The notes below the pieces were generated by a model, which ran no database searches, was not told where the DNA came from, and worked only from the letters and a program-made list of their open reading frames with translations. Below are positions 55,386 to 63,901 of a stretch of 64,000 bases of DNA, one piece after another. Position numbers and translations under genes: made by a program. Position 1 is the stretch's first letter. Each line of letters begins with the position of its first letter. The DNA is from Candidatus Goldiibacteriota bacterium HGW-Goldbacteria-1 (GTDB taxonomy: Bacteria > Oederibacteriota > PGYV01). The stretch spans positions 197,292 to 261,291 of the forward strand of contig PGYV01000007.1 in assembly GCA_002839855.1 (NCBI GenBank). Reading direction: 5' to 3'.

Positions 55386-56447
55386 ATGAGAAAAAATAAA
55401 GCCCCTATAAAAAGAATGATGTTCTTCAGCGGGTTAATCGGAATGCTTATAGCTTTTGGTTATGATCCCCTGTTTAAACTGCTGTCAGACACACTATCAA
55501 AGAAATTTTCAGTATCGCCATGGGAAGATATTCTGGCCTCCGTAATTTTAGGCGCGTTTTATCTGGGTATCCTTATTTATTTTTTTGTTATGATGAACCT
55601 TTCCGCGCTGGCCTCAACAATATTGAAACACATGGTAACTCAGATGAGAAGCAAGGAAATTCTGCCTGCCGGGTTTCAGATGAAAACAAAAGGCGGATAT
55701 GCAGGTTCATACGCCAATATACTTAAAATATTTGATTTATTTATATGCTCTTTTATCAGTGTTAAGCAGGATAAGGACAAATTTAAATCTTCGCTTGGAA
55801 AATATCTTGACCCTTCATTGAAAGATGAAATAGAAAACCGCGGGATTAATGAGCATTACGTGGGCGGAAAGAAAAAAACTGCCACAATATTTTTTTCCGA
55901 TATCAGGGGATTTACATCGTTTACGGAGAATTCTGAGCCTGAAAAAGTTGTAATGATGCTGAATGAATATTTTACCATTGCCACAAAAGCGATACAGAAA
56001 AACAGGGGAAGGGTGAATAAGTTTATCGGGGATGCGGTAATGGCCGTGTTTGAAGAAGCGCCAAAGTATATAGATTATCTTGACGGCGATAAAGCCATAT
56101 TGTCAGCGCTTGATATACAGGTGCAGTTTGCAATGAAATTAAAAGAATGGAAAGAAAAAGACCCCACCCTAAATATAGGGCTTGGGATAGGGCTTGCAAG
56201 GGGTGAAATAATAACAGGAAACATGGGGTCGGAAGAAAGGCTTGAATATACTGTTATAGGGGATACGGTAAATTTTGCAAGCAGGATATGCGGCACCGCG
56301 CTTAACGGGCAGGTGATAATTTCCGAAGAAGTCTACAGACAGGTGGAAAAAATCGTGGAAGTGGATTCGCTTCCGCCCGTGGAAGTAAAAGGAAAAGCGG
56401 GTTTTCACAATGTTTATTCTGTAAAAACAAGAAAAATGCTGATATAA
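55386..56447 (+). CDS. Membrane-anchored class III adenylate cyclase
   Basis: 353 aa. Two membrane segments (about 12-32 and 50-80), a linker, and a catalytic domain from about 160. All catalytic positions are present: Asp in FFSDIRGFT, Lys and Asp in NKFIGDAVMAVF, Thr in EYTVIGDTVN, and Asn/Arg in TVNFASRI. There is no HAMP domain, unlike the cyclase at 18521-20083. Likely produces cAMP for the Crp-like regulator three genes upstream. GGAGA precedes the start. Confidence 0.9.
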   Translation: MRKNKAPIKRMMFFSGLIGMLIAFGYDPLFKLLSDTLSKKFSVSPWEDILASVILGAFYLGILIYFFVMMNLSALASTILKHMVTQMRSKEILPAGFQMKTKGGYAGSYANILKIFDLFICSFISVKQDKDKFKSSLGKYLDPSLKDEIENRGINEHYVGGKKKTATIFFSDIRGFTSFTENSEPEKVVMMLNEYFTIATKAIQKNRGRVNKFIGDAVMAVFEEAPKYIDYLDGDKAILSALDIQVQFAMKLKEWKEKDPTLNIGLGIGLARGEIITGNMGSEERLEYTVIGDTVNFASRICGTALNGQVIISEEVYRQVEKIVEVDSLPPVEVKGKAGFHNVYSVKTRKMLI

Positions 56448-56448
56448 T
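56440..56448 (+). promoter_or_regulatory. Extended -10 for a leaderless 3D-domain gene
   Basis: TGATATAAT ends 7 nt before the ATG at 56456. It overlaps the stop of the cyclase gene; no Shine-Dalgarno follows. Confidence 0.45.
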
Positions 56449-56455
56449 TTCCAAT

Positions 56456-57148
56456 ATGAAAAATATAAAAATTTCAGCGGTTAAAATTATAACAGTTTGT
56501 TTATTTATCGCGTGGGCAGTTGTGTCTGTTGCAGCCATGAATATGGGTGTAAGCGCGGGTGTAACAAAAGAATATATCCCTTTTGACGTAAAGGTAAGAA
56601 AAAGTAATTTCATTAAAAGCGGCTGGACAATATGGCTTGAAGAAGGCCGCAAAGGCTACAGCCATTCAGTCAGTAAAAATCTGAACCTTGGCGATAAAAC
56701 TATTTATTCAAAAGCAATATTCAAAACAGGAATAATAAAGAAACCAAAAAATGGTTTTATGATACAGGGTATTTCAAAAAATAATCATCCCATAACTGTT
56801 CCGCAGACCACGTATGTGCATTATGTTCACGATGTGGAAGCCACTGCATATGACCCGTCGCCTGAATCCAACGGTTTGAAATGGGCGGGAATAACAGCCC
56901 TTGGATGGCGTACCAGGTACGGAATAGCAGCGGTAGACCCTAAAGTAATTTCATTACGCTCTCTTATTTATGTGGATGGGTACGGATTCGCATGGTGCGG
57001 TGATACCGGCGGCGCCATTAAAGGCAAAAAAATTGACCTTTGCTACAATACTACCGAAGAAGCTTTCAGATGGGGAAGAAAAAAAGTCAAAGTCTATGTA
57101 CTTGGGACAAAACCTCAAAGTTTCTATGCCAATAAAAAGAAAAAATAG
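56456..57148 (+). CDS. 3D-domain protein, probable peptidoglycan-active enzyme
   Basis: 230 aa. N-terminal membrane anchor or signal at about 6-28. The C-terminal half is a 3D domain: VEATAYDPSPESNGLKWAG, GIAAVDPKVISLRSLIYVDGYG and GDTGGAIKGKKIDLCY, containing the three Asp that name the domain and that act in MltA-type lytic transglycosylases. A basic Lys tail ends the protein. It would act in the periplasm on glycan strands. Start without Shine-Dalgarno; an extended -10 lies 7 nt upstream. Confidence 0.85.
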   Translation: MKNIKISAVKIITVCLFIAWAVVSVAAMNMGVSAGVTKEYIPFDVKVRKSNFIKSGWTIWLEEGRKGYSHSVSKNLNLGDKTIYSKAIFKTGIIKKPKNGFMIQGISKNNHPITVPQTTYVHYVHDVEATAYDPSPESNGLKWAGITALGWRTRYGIAAVDPKVISLRSLIYVDGYGFAWCGDTGGAIKGKKIDLCYNTTEEAFRWGRKKVKVYVLGTKPQSFYANKKKK

Positions 57149-57295
57149 CCGTTTATAAGGCCGCGCATGTCCCGAATTTAGGATGGTTTTTTCGTGATTT
57201 TCATGATAACATTACCTTTATTCACGCGGTGTTTATTGTTTTAACCGCTGTTTTTACGGCAGCCGCCGTTAAATACGCCAAAAAAGGAAAATATA

Positions 57296-58012
57296 ATGAG
57301 TCAGGATTTGGTAAAAGAGATATTACTTTCTGTAATTATACCGGTTTATAATGAAGAACGCACCCTGGAAGAGCTTGTGGACAGGGTAATGAACGTGCAG
57401 CTTGAAGGGGTAACTAAACAGGTTGTAATAGTTGACGACAAGTCCACGGATGCCACCCATTCAATACTTGAAAAAATAAATTTAAAATATCCGCAGATTG
57501 AAATAATTTACAAAGAAAAAAATGAAGGCAAAGGTGCGGCTTTAAAAACGGGTTTTGCCCTTGCAAAGGGCGATTATACCATTATTCAGGACGCAGACCT
57601 TGAATATGACCCTGAAGATTATAAAGTGATAATTGATTCTTTTAAGCATAAAGAAGTTGATGTGGTATATGGTTCAAGGTTTCTTGGAAGGCACAGGGCT
57701 TTTTTATTCATGAACCTTATAGCAAATAAAATACTTAATCTTGTCACCAATATACTTTATAACACCACCCTTACGGACATGGAAACCTGTTATAAGATGT
57801 TCAAGACAGAACTTATACAGTCACTAGAGATAAAATCAAAGGGTTTTGAAATAGAGCCGGAAATAACCGCTAAAATGCTGAAAAAACAGGCAAGAATATA
57901 TGAAGTGCCTATAAGTTTTTATGGAAGAAGTTATAATGAAGGAAAAAAAATAAAAGCCATAGATGGTTTTAAAGCAATCTGGGCGCTTATCAAATACAGG
58001 TTTGTGGATTAA
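57296..58012 (+). CDS. Family 2 glycosyltransferase (polyprenyl-phosphate sugar synthase type)
   Basis: 238 aa, GT-A fold. SVIIPVYNEERTLEELVDRV at the N-terminus, VDDKSTD, KNEGKGAALKTGFALAKGDY, the metal-binding QDADLEYDPEDY, and the acceptor region TLTDMETCYKMF. This matches dolichol/polyprenyl-phosphate mannosyl- or glucosyltransferases that load a sugar on a lipid carrier. No membrane anchor. It precedes a methyltransferase by 4 nt. AAAGGA before the ATG. Confidence 0.9.
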   Translation: MSQDLVKEILLSVIIPVYNEERTLEELVDRVMNVQLEGVTKQVVIVDDKSTDATHSILEKINLKYPQIEIIYKEKNEGKGAALKTGFALAKGDYTIIQDADLEYDPEDYKVIIDSFKHKEVDVVYGSRFLGRHRAFLFMNLIANKILNLVTNILYNTTLTDMETCYKMFKTELIQSLEIKSKGFEIEPEITAKMLKKQARIYEVPISFYGRSYNEGKKIKAIDGFKAIWALIKYRFVD

Positions 58013-58016
58013 GTAA

Positions 58017-58724
58017 ATGGATTCAAAGCACAGCCTTACAGATTCTCTTAATAAAATCAGTAACTTGCAGAATTATAATTCATGGATATATGAAAATATA
58101 AAAAAAGGTATAAGCGGCAGGGTGCTGGAAATAGGCTGCGGCATAGGCAATATTACTGATTTTATCTTAAAAGACAGTCAGGAAGTGTGCGCTTCTGATA
58201 TTGATGACAGTTATCTTAAGTATGCCTGTAAAAAATATAAAGGAAATAAAAAAGTAAAAGTTACAAAAATTGATATAATAAAGCCGGGTAATAAAATTGC
58301 AAAAGGCAAATATGATACAGCTGTAATGCTTAATGTGCTTGAACATATTAAAGATGAAAAAAAAGCGGTTGTAAATGTAAAAAACGCGCTGGTAAAAAAT
58401 GGAAAATTTGTTATTCTGGTTCCGGCAATGAAGTCAATTTACGGCGAAATGGATAAGGCTTTGGGACACTATAAAAGATATAATAAAACAGAGCTTAAAG
58501 AACTGCTTGAAAAAAATGGTTTTAAAATTCTTGATATTTTTTACCTTAATTTTGCGGGAATTATAGGCTGGTATTTCAGCGGAAGAATTTTAAAAAAAAG
58601 CTGTATTCCGGACAATCAGGCAAAATTTTTTGACAGATATATACTGTCCTTTACAAAGCCGTGCGAAAGATTAATAAAACCGCCGGCCGGGCAGTCAATA
58701 GTGGCAATAGCGCAGAAAGTTTAA
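58017..58724 (+). CDS. Class I SAM-dependent methyltransferase
   Basis: 235 aa. SAM motif I VLEIGCGIGNITDFI, acidic residue in ASDIDDSYL, motif II YDTAVMLNVLEHIKDEKKAV and LVPAMKSIYGEMDKALGHYKRY, as in SAM methyltransferases paired with glycosyltransferases in glycan pathways. It starts 4 nt after the glycosyltransferase, so they may work on the same glycolipid. Target not known. Confidence 0.8.
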   Translation: MDSKHSLTDSLNKISNLQNYNSWIYENIKKGISGRVLEIGCGIGNITDFILKDSQEVCASDIDDSYLKYACKKYKGNKKVKVTKIDIIKPGNKIAKGKYDTAVMLNVLEHIKDEKKAVVNVKNALVKNGKFVILVPAMKSIYGEMDKALGHYKRYNKTELKELLEKNGFKILDIFYLNFAGIIGWYFSGRILKKSCIPDNQAKFFDRYILSFTKPCERLIKPPAGQSIVAIAQKV

Positions 58725-58727
58725 TAA

Positions 58728-58822
<95 letters not shown>

Positions 58823-58847
58823 TTAATACTTGAATTTAAAAGTAATT

Positions 58848-58873
58848 GTAGGAACAGCGCTCCTGCGCTGTCC
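58848..58873 (+). repeat. REP-like GTAG hairpin
   Basis: GTAG followed by GGAACAGCGC, loop TCCT and GCGCTGTCC: a 9-bp stem with one bulged A. It is not followed by T residues, so it is not a terminator. Same GTAG lead as the element at 38081. Confidence 0.5.
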
Positions 58874-58921
58874 GTTTGAACTAAGATATAAAAATTATAG
58901 AAAATTTTAAAAGGATAAAAA

Positions 58922-60574
58922 ATGTCTGAAAATTACTTGGTTTATACAAGAAAATGGAGGCCTCAGGATTTTACTTCCATCATAGGGCAGGATCAGGTTA
59001 TAAAGCCCATTATGAGGGCTATAGAGACTGAAAGGGTAATGCATTCATATCTGTTTTCCGGCCCAAGGGGTGTGGGTAAGACCACGACTGCCCGCGTATT
59101 CGCAAAAGCCTTAAACTGCAAAGAGGGCCCAACTGTAAACCCCTGCGGCGTATGCCCAAGCTGCGTGGAAATTAAGGACGGCAGTTCGCTTGATGTCATA
59201 GAAATAGACGGCGCATCCAACCGCGGCATTGATAAAATACGTGAATTAAGGGAACAGGTTGGTTTTTCAGCGGCAAGAAGCCGCTATAAGGTATATATAA
59301 TTGACGAAGTGCACATGTTAACCACAGAAGCGTTTAACGCGCTTTTAAAAACACTTGAAGAACCGCCGAGGCACGTAATATTTATTTTTGCCACCACTGA
59401 CCCGCAAAATATTCCGCAGACAATCCTGTCGCGCTGCCAGCATTTCAGGTTTAAAAGGGCGGCCATATCAACCATAATTGAAAACATAAAAATGATAGCT
59501 TCGCGTGAAAAAATAGACGCGGAACCTGAAGCCATGAAAATGATTGCAAAAGCGGGCGACGGCGCTTTAAGGGACGGTCAGCGGATATTTGATCAGGCTG
59601 TCACTTTTGCAAAAGGCGGAAAGCTTACAGCCTCCGCGGTCGCGGAAATGCTTGGAGAAATAGAAAGTGATAAACTTTTTGGGCTTATAAAAAACGTGTT
59701 TAACCATGATTTAAAAGCGGCTCTTACTTCTGTTGAAAATGTGGTGACAGACGGTTATGACCTTAAGCATTTTACAAGGGGAATAGTTGAAACACTGCGC
59801 AACCTGCTTGTAATGAAATCATCGGGCGATACGGCGGGGATAGATTCCACAGAGGATGAAATACGTGAAATGGCCTCTTTATCGGCGCTGGCAGATAAAA
59901 AGGCCGTGCTATTAATGCTTCAGAAGGCGATAGATACGGAATCAAGGCTGTCCAGAAGCAATGTCCCGGCCATAATAGTGGAAGCTTTTGTAGCTGATAT
60001 GATATTATCATCCGGAGCCCAGATACCTGATGTGCCTGTGGCAATAACCGAAAAAAAAGAGATTAAGACAGCTGTTCCGGCGGAAGCTGCTGAGGCTGAA
60101 CCTGAAACAGAAATACAGGAAGAATCACCGGTAAGGACAGGGCTTTTAATAGCTGATGAAATTGAAGAAGAAGTGGAAGTAAAAAATCTTACGGCTGATA
60201 TTATAGAAAAACGGTGGAAAAATGTGGTGGCAAGGGCAGGGCGCGCCGAAAACGGCGATGAAGTGATTCCATCCATAGAGAATGCCAAGGTGGTATCATA
60301 TGAAAATGAAGCGCTTACTATAATCGGAGAGAATCCTTTTCTTGCCGAACTTATCAAGAAACACGCGGAAAAAATAAAGGAATTTTTAAAGGAAGAATTT
60401 AAAAGGGATATGAAACTTGTGGTATATGAGAAAAATGAATATAGAAAAAAAGTCAATATTCAGAAAGAAGTAACCCAGGAAGAGGCAATGAATCTGCAGC
60501 CCATTAAAGACCTTTCAAAAGTATTTAAAATACAGAGCGTGGAAATAAAAAAACACGGCAGGCACGGAGGTTAG
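58922..60574 (+). CDS. dnaX: DNA polymerase III subunits gamma and tau
   Basis: 550 aa clamp-loader ATPase. Walker A GPRGVGKTTTARVFAKALNC, a four-Cys zinc site (Cys in LNC, NPC, GVC and PSC), Walker B YIIDEVHML, sensor I TTDPQNIP and arginine finger ILSRCQHF. The conserved AAA+ and collar domains end near residue 365; the rest is the tau tail. At 60051-60058 there is A8 in the frame A-AAA-AAA-G; a -1 slip would end three codons later (381-aa gamma-like product). AAAGGAT before the ATG; ybaB follows after 2 nt. Confidence 0.95.
   Translation: MSENYLVYTRKWRPQDFTSIIGQDQVIKPIMRAIETERVMHSYLFSGPRGVGKTTTARVFAKALNCKEGPTVNPCGVCPSCVEIKDGSSLDVIEIDGASNRGIDKIRELREQVGFSAARSRYKVYIIDEVHMLTTEAFNALLKTLEEPPRHVIFIFATTDPQNIPQTILSRCQHFRFKRAAISTIIENIKMIASREKIDAEPEAMKMIAKAGDGALRDGQRIFDQAVTFAKGGKLTASAVAEMLGEIESDKLFGLIKNVFNHDLKAALTSVENVVTDGYDLKHFTRGIVETLRNLLVMKSSGDTAGIDSTEDEIREMASLSALADKKAVLLMLQKAIDTESRLSRSNVPAIIVEAFVADMILSSGAQIPDVPVAITEKKEIKTAVPAEAAEAEPETEIQEESPVRTGLLIADEIEEEVEVKNLTADIIEKRWKNVVARAGRAENGDEVIPSIENAKVVSYENEALTIIGENPFLAELIKKHAEKIKEFLKEEFKRDMKLVVYEKNEYRKKVNIQKEVTQEEAMNLQPIKDLSKVFKIQSVEIKKHGRHGG
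60051..60058 (+). promoter_or_regulatory. Putative slippery site in dnaX
   Basis: Run of eight A read as GAA AAA AAA GAG. A -1 shift gives AGA GAT TAA, stopping immediately. It lies just past the conserved clamp-loader domains, as gamma-producing sites do in E. coli and Thermus. Confidence 0.45.
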
Positions 60575-60576
60575 AT

Positions 60577-60882
60577 ATGAACATGAATCAGCTTATGAAA
60601 CAGGCGCAGCAGATGCAGGCGCGTTTTGCAAAATTACAGGAAGAACTTAAAACCAGGACGGTGGAAGCGCAGTCCGGCGGCGGGGCTGTTAAAGTAACCG
60701 CATCGGGCGGCAAGGAAATTAAAGAGATAATAATTGATAAAGAACTTATATCATCAGGCGATGCTGACATGCTTCAGGACCTTGTACTGGCGGCGGTTAA
60801 TGAAGCTTTAAACCGCGCCCAGGAAATGGTGGAAGAAGAGACCAAAAAACTTACAGGCGGAATGAACATTCCCGGATTATAG
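60577..60882 (+). CDS. YbaB/EbfC nucleoid-associated protein
   Basis: 101 aa. MNQLMKQAQQMQARFAKLQEELKTRTVEAQSGGG, then VKVTASGGKEIKEIIIDKEL and a C-terminal helix, the full YbaB pattern. Forms DNA-binding dimers. Located between dnaX and recR, its usual place. GGAGG precedes the start. Confidence 0.97.
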   Translation: MNMNQLMKQAQQMQARFAKLQEELKTRTVEAQSGGGAVKVTASGGKEIKEIIIDKELISSGDADMLQDLVLAAVNEALNRAQEMVEEETKKLTGGMNIPGL

Positions 60883-60906
60883 CCCATAAGGCGGAAAAAT
60901 ACAAAA

Positions 60907-61509
60907 GTGTATACATACCCTTTTAAACTTGAAAAACTTATCAATGAAATATCCAAACTTCCCGGCATAGGCCCTAAAATGGCTGAAAGAACGGCTATTT
61001 ATCTGTTAAAAAAAGGGCAGCCTGCCGCAGACGCGTTAAGTGAGGCGTTAGGCGGCATTAAAGACATAAAATTCTGCGCCATATGCGGCAATATAAGCAC
61101 CCTGGATACCTGCCCGGTGTGCATGGATGATAAAAGGGATAAAGGCGTAATATGCGTTGTGGAATCGCCCGAAGATGTAATCACAATAGAACATACGGGA
61201 AAACACGCCGGTGTTTATCACGTCTTATACGGCCTTATAAATCCTTTAAATAATATTCTGCCTGAAAATCTTAAAATAATATCCCTTGTGAAAAGGGCTG
61301 CAGCCGCTAATGTACGCGAAATAATTCTTGCCATTAATCACACGGTGGAAGGCGACGCCACATCTTTATATATAGCGGATGCGGTGAAAACCGAAAAACC
61401 TGACGTAAAAATAACCCGCCTTGCAAAAGGCCTGCCCACAGGGTCTGATATTAAGTATGCCGATGAAATAACACTTGGGCAGGCAATCCTTGAAAGAAAA
61501 GAAGTCTGA
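60907..61509 (+). CDS. recR: Recombination protein RecR
   Basis: 200 aa, normal length. Helix-hairpin-helix LPGIGPKMAERTAIYLL, a four-Cys zinc finger (CAICGNISTLDTCPVC), and a Toprim domain beginning VICVVESPEDVITIEHT. Acts with RecF and RecO in gap repair; recF is also in this window. GTG start with GGCGG upstream at rather long spacing. Confidence 0.97.
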   Translation: MYTYPFKLEKLINEISKLPGIGPKMAERTAIYLLKKGQPAADALSEALGGIKDIKFCAICGNISTLDTCPVCMDDKRDKGVICVVESPEDVITIEHTGKHAGVYHVLYGLINPLNNILPENLKIISLVKRAAAANVREIILAINHTVEGDATSLYIADAVKTEKPDVKITRLAKGLPTGSDIKYADEITLGQAILERKEV

Positions 61510-61516
61510 TATTAAA

Positions 61517-62764
61517 ATGAAAAAACCGGAGATACTATCCCCCGCGGGAAATATTGAAAAACTTAAATTTGCATTTGCTTATGGCGCGGATGCTGTTTAT
61601 GCTGCCGGAAAAAACTTCAGCCTGCGCAACTTTTCCGGAAACTTTGATGATAAAGGGCTTAAAGAAGCCGTGGAATATACCCATTCAATAAATAAAAAAA
61701 TATACATAACCGTAAATATCTTTCCGCACAACAGGGATCTTGAAGGTATTAAAGAGCATCTTAAATTTTTAAATACAATCAAACCTGACGGCCTTATTAT
61801 TTCCGACCTTGGAATATTCGCGATGGCAAAAAAAGAAGCGCCCGGCATACCGCTTCATATTTCCGTGCAGTCAAATAACCTTAACTATATGGAAGTGAAT
61901 GAATGGTATAATCTTGGCGCCAAAAGGATAGTGCTGGCGCGCGAACTTTCTTTTGAGGAAATAAAAGAGATAAGAGAAAAATGCCCAAAAATGGAACTTG
62001 AAGTATTTGTACACGGCGCCATCTGCATGTCCTATTCGGGGCGGTGTATGTTAAGCGATTACATGACAGGCAGGGGGGCTAATCAGGGAGAGTGCGCCCA
62101 AAGCTGCAGGTGGAGTTATGAACTGACAGAGGAAAAAAGGCCCGGTGAAAGAATGCCGGTTAAAGAAGATGAAAGAGGCACATATATTTTTAATTCAAAA
62201 GATTTAAAAACCATTAATCACATTCAGGAGTTCATAAAAATAGGAATAGACAGTTTTAAAATAGAAGGAAGGATGAAAAGCCTTCATTACGCGGCGGTAA
62301 CCGCTGCGGTATATAATAAAGCATCAGAAAATTTTATAAAAAATCCTGGCGGTTATCTGCCTGACCCAAAGCTTGACGCAGAGCTTAATAACATTTCACA
62401 CAGGGAATATACCGCAGGATTCTATTTTGGAAAAAAAGGGGACATACAGCAGAGTTTTAAATCTTCGGATTATATGTCAGACAGTATTTATATGGGGCAT
62501 ATTAACGCGGTACAGGATAATAATACCTATAAAATTCTTGCAAAAAACACAATAAAAATAGGTGATAAAATTGAAATATTTACGCCTGCCGCGCGTTCTA
62601 TAGAAGCGGCGGTATTATCCATAAAAGAAATTGATGGAACAGAAATTACACACACAAAAGGTGAACGGGAATACTATATTAAGTTTGAAATGAAAGAAAC
62701 AGCTGATACTTTCAGTATAATAAGAAAAAATACTGATGATAATAAAAAACTATTAGAATTATAA
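61517..62764 (+). CDS. Peptidase U32 family protein (TrhP/RlhA-like)
   Basis: 415 aa. ATG 61517 opens with KKPEILSPAGNIEKLKFAFAYGADAVY, the normal U32 start; the longer frame from 61475 overlaps recR and adds non-family residues. The U32 signature is complete: EVFVHGAICMSYSGRCMLSDYM, then NQGECAQSCRWSY with the conserved Cys. Relatives act in prephenate-dependent tRNA or rRNA hydroxylation (TrhP, RlhA) or are labelled collagenase-like. The end of the window's plus-strand block. Confidence 0.9.
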   Translation: MKKPEILSPAGNIEKLKFAFAYGADAVYAAGKNFSLRNFSGNFDDKGLKEAVEYTHSINKKIYITVNIFPHNRDLEGIKEHLKFLNTIKPDGLIISDLGIFAMAKKEAPGIPLHISVQSNNLNYMEVNEWYNLGAKRIVLARELSFEEIKEIREKCPKMELEVFVHGAICMSYSGRCMLSDYMTGRGANQGECAQSCRWSYELTEEKRPGERMPVKEDERGTYIFNSKDLKTINHIQEFIKIGIDSFKIEGRMKSLHYAAVTAAVYNKASENFIKNPGGYLPDPKLDAELNNISHREYTAGFYFGKKGDIQQSFKSSDYMSDSIYMGHINAVQDNNTYKILAKNTIKIGDKIEIFTPAARSIEAAVLSIKEIDGTEITHTKGEREYYIKFEMKETADTFSIIRKNTDDNKKLLEL

Positions 62765-62852
62765 TAAAAAAATTAGTTTTTTATATATATCTATATACTT
62801 CCTGGGTGGCACATTTACAGCGTTTTCGGGGTATATTTCGCAAAAAACAGGT

Positions 62853-62872
62853 TTTTCCACAGGTTTTCCACA
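62853..62872 (+). promoter_or_regulatory. Pair of DnaA-box-like TTTTCCACA sequences
   Basis: TTTTCCACA at 62853-62861 and 62864-62872, 11 bp apart (one helical turn), in the 199-nt gap between convergent genes. Each is one mismatch from TTATCCACA. Confidence 0.35.
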
Positions 62873-62963
62873 GTTATTAACATTTATTAAATTCTATTTT
62901 ACTCTTATTTTAAAGGCATTTTATAAGCTATACGTAAGAGTTTATCACATAAATGGTTATTAA

Positions 62964-63452
62964 CTATAATATTACAATTTCTGTGTGAAATGAGTCATTT
63001 GTAACGTTAATAATACCCACAGAATTAACCCCATTTCCCTTTGTGGGGCTTCCCGGATTAAATAATAGTATACCGGCGTGCAGTTTATTCATCGGCACAT
63101 GAGTATGGCCAAAAATTATTACATCAGGTATTTCAGAAATAAATTTTTTATACATTCTTTGCGGTGTGGTGGAATGAATACCGGCGCCGTGACAGACTGC
63201 AATTTTGAATTTATTATTTATCATAAGAGTAGTTTGTTCTTCAAGGTTTAATTCAGCGCCGTCCATGTTTCCGCGTACTGATACAAGGGGCGCTATTTTT
63301 TCAAGGTCAGTTATAATAGACTGCGAGGTATGGTCGCCGGCGTGAATAATTAAATCTACCCCGCTGAAAATTTTTTTCACTTTATCAGGAAGATGCGTGG
63401 AATGGGTATCTGAAATAACGCCTATTTTTGAAATACTATTTATTGTCTCCAT
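62964..63452 (-). CDS. Metallophosphoesterase, YfcE/MJ0936 type
   Basis: 162 aa. Ligands in the usual order: GVISDTHSTH (Asp, His), IIHAGDHTS (Asp), VRGNMDGAE (Asn), VCHGAG (His) and FGHTHVP (His pair). Members hydrolyse phosphodiesters such as bis-pNPP or cyclic nucleotides in vitro. Overlaps the 3' end of the DUF1844 gene by 17 nt, so the two are translated together. AAAGGA upstream of the ATG. Confidence 0.92.
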   Translation of the reverse strand: METINSISKIGVISDTHSTHLPDKVKKIFSGVDLIIHAGDHTSQSIITDLEKIAPLVSVRGNMDGAELNLEEQTTLMINNKFKIAVCHGAGIHSTTPQRMYKKFISEIPDVIIFGHTHVPMNKLHAGILLFNPGSPTKGNGVNSVGIINVTNDSFHTEIVIL

Positions 63453-63849
63453 TGTCCTTTTTCATAAGTTCCGCCAAAAGCGACTGCAGCTGGCCGTCTG
63501 ACAGCTTATCCAGCGCTTTGTCCACAACTTCCTGGTGTGCTTTTGGGGAATTAATTATTTTATAATCGGTGCCTTCCGGCGGTTTCATAAGCCCGGCTGC
63601 CACTACATATTTCTGCTGAAGTTCCCCTAAAATCCTGAAAACAAGTTTCGATTCACCGGGTGTTAATTTCCCCGCTGTTTTATCAGCTATTGCTTTTATC
63701 ATGTTTATTGTCTGGCGTGCCATTGGAAGGTTCTGCTGTTTTTTGCCGGACACAAAACGTGCGGCTTCTCCAAGGGAAATAAGGGCATTCTGATTTAACA
63801 TAAGGACAAGATTGATAAAATCAACATTATCTTCTTTTTTTATCTCCAT
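63436..63849 (-). CDS. DUF1844-family protein
   Basis: 137 aa, helical. FINLVLMLNQNALISLGEAARF, then LPMARQTINMIKAIADKTAGKLTPGESKLVFRILGELQQKYV, the standard DUF1844 pattern. Function unknown; the family is widespread in diderm bacteria. The C-terminal part adds about 50 residues ending in LSDGQLQSLLAELMKK. GGGAGCTAC upstream of the start. Confidence 0.8.
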   Translation of the reverse strand: MEIKKEDNVDFINLVLMLNQNALISLGEAARFVSGKKQQNLPMARQTINMIKAIADKTAGKLTPGESKLVFRILGELQQKYVVAAGLMKPPEGTDYKIINSPKAHQEVVDKALDKLSDGQLQSLLAELMKKDNGDNK

Positions 63850-63901
63850 AAGTAGCTCCCATATGTTTTTTTACATTAAAACACAGGGGAAGTTAAAAAT
63901 C

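Noticed and set aside
57149..57295. Open stretch coding for a membrane-like peptide between the 3D-domain and glycosyltransferase genes
   Set aside because: About 60 codons are open in one frame with a hydrophobic segment, but there is no ATG/GTG start with a ribosome site before it and it runs into the glycosyltransferase gene out of frame. Possibly a decayed gene end; not supportable as a gene.
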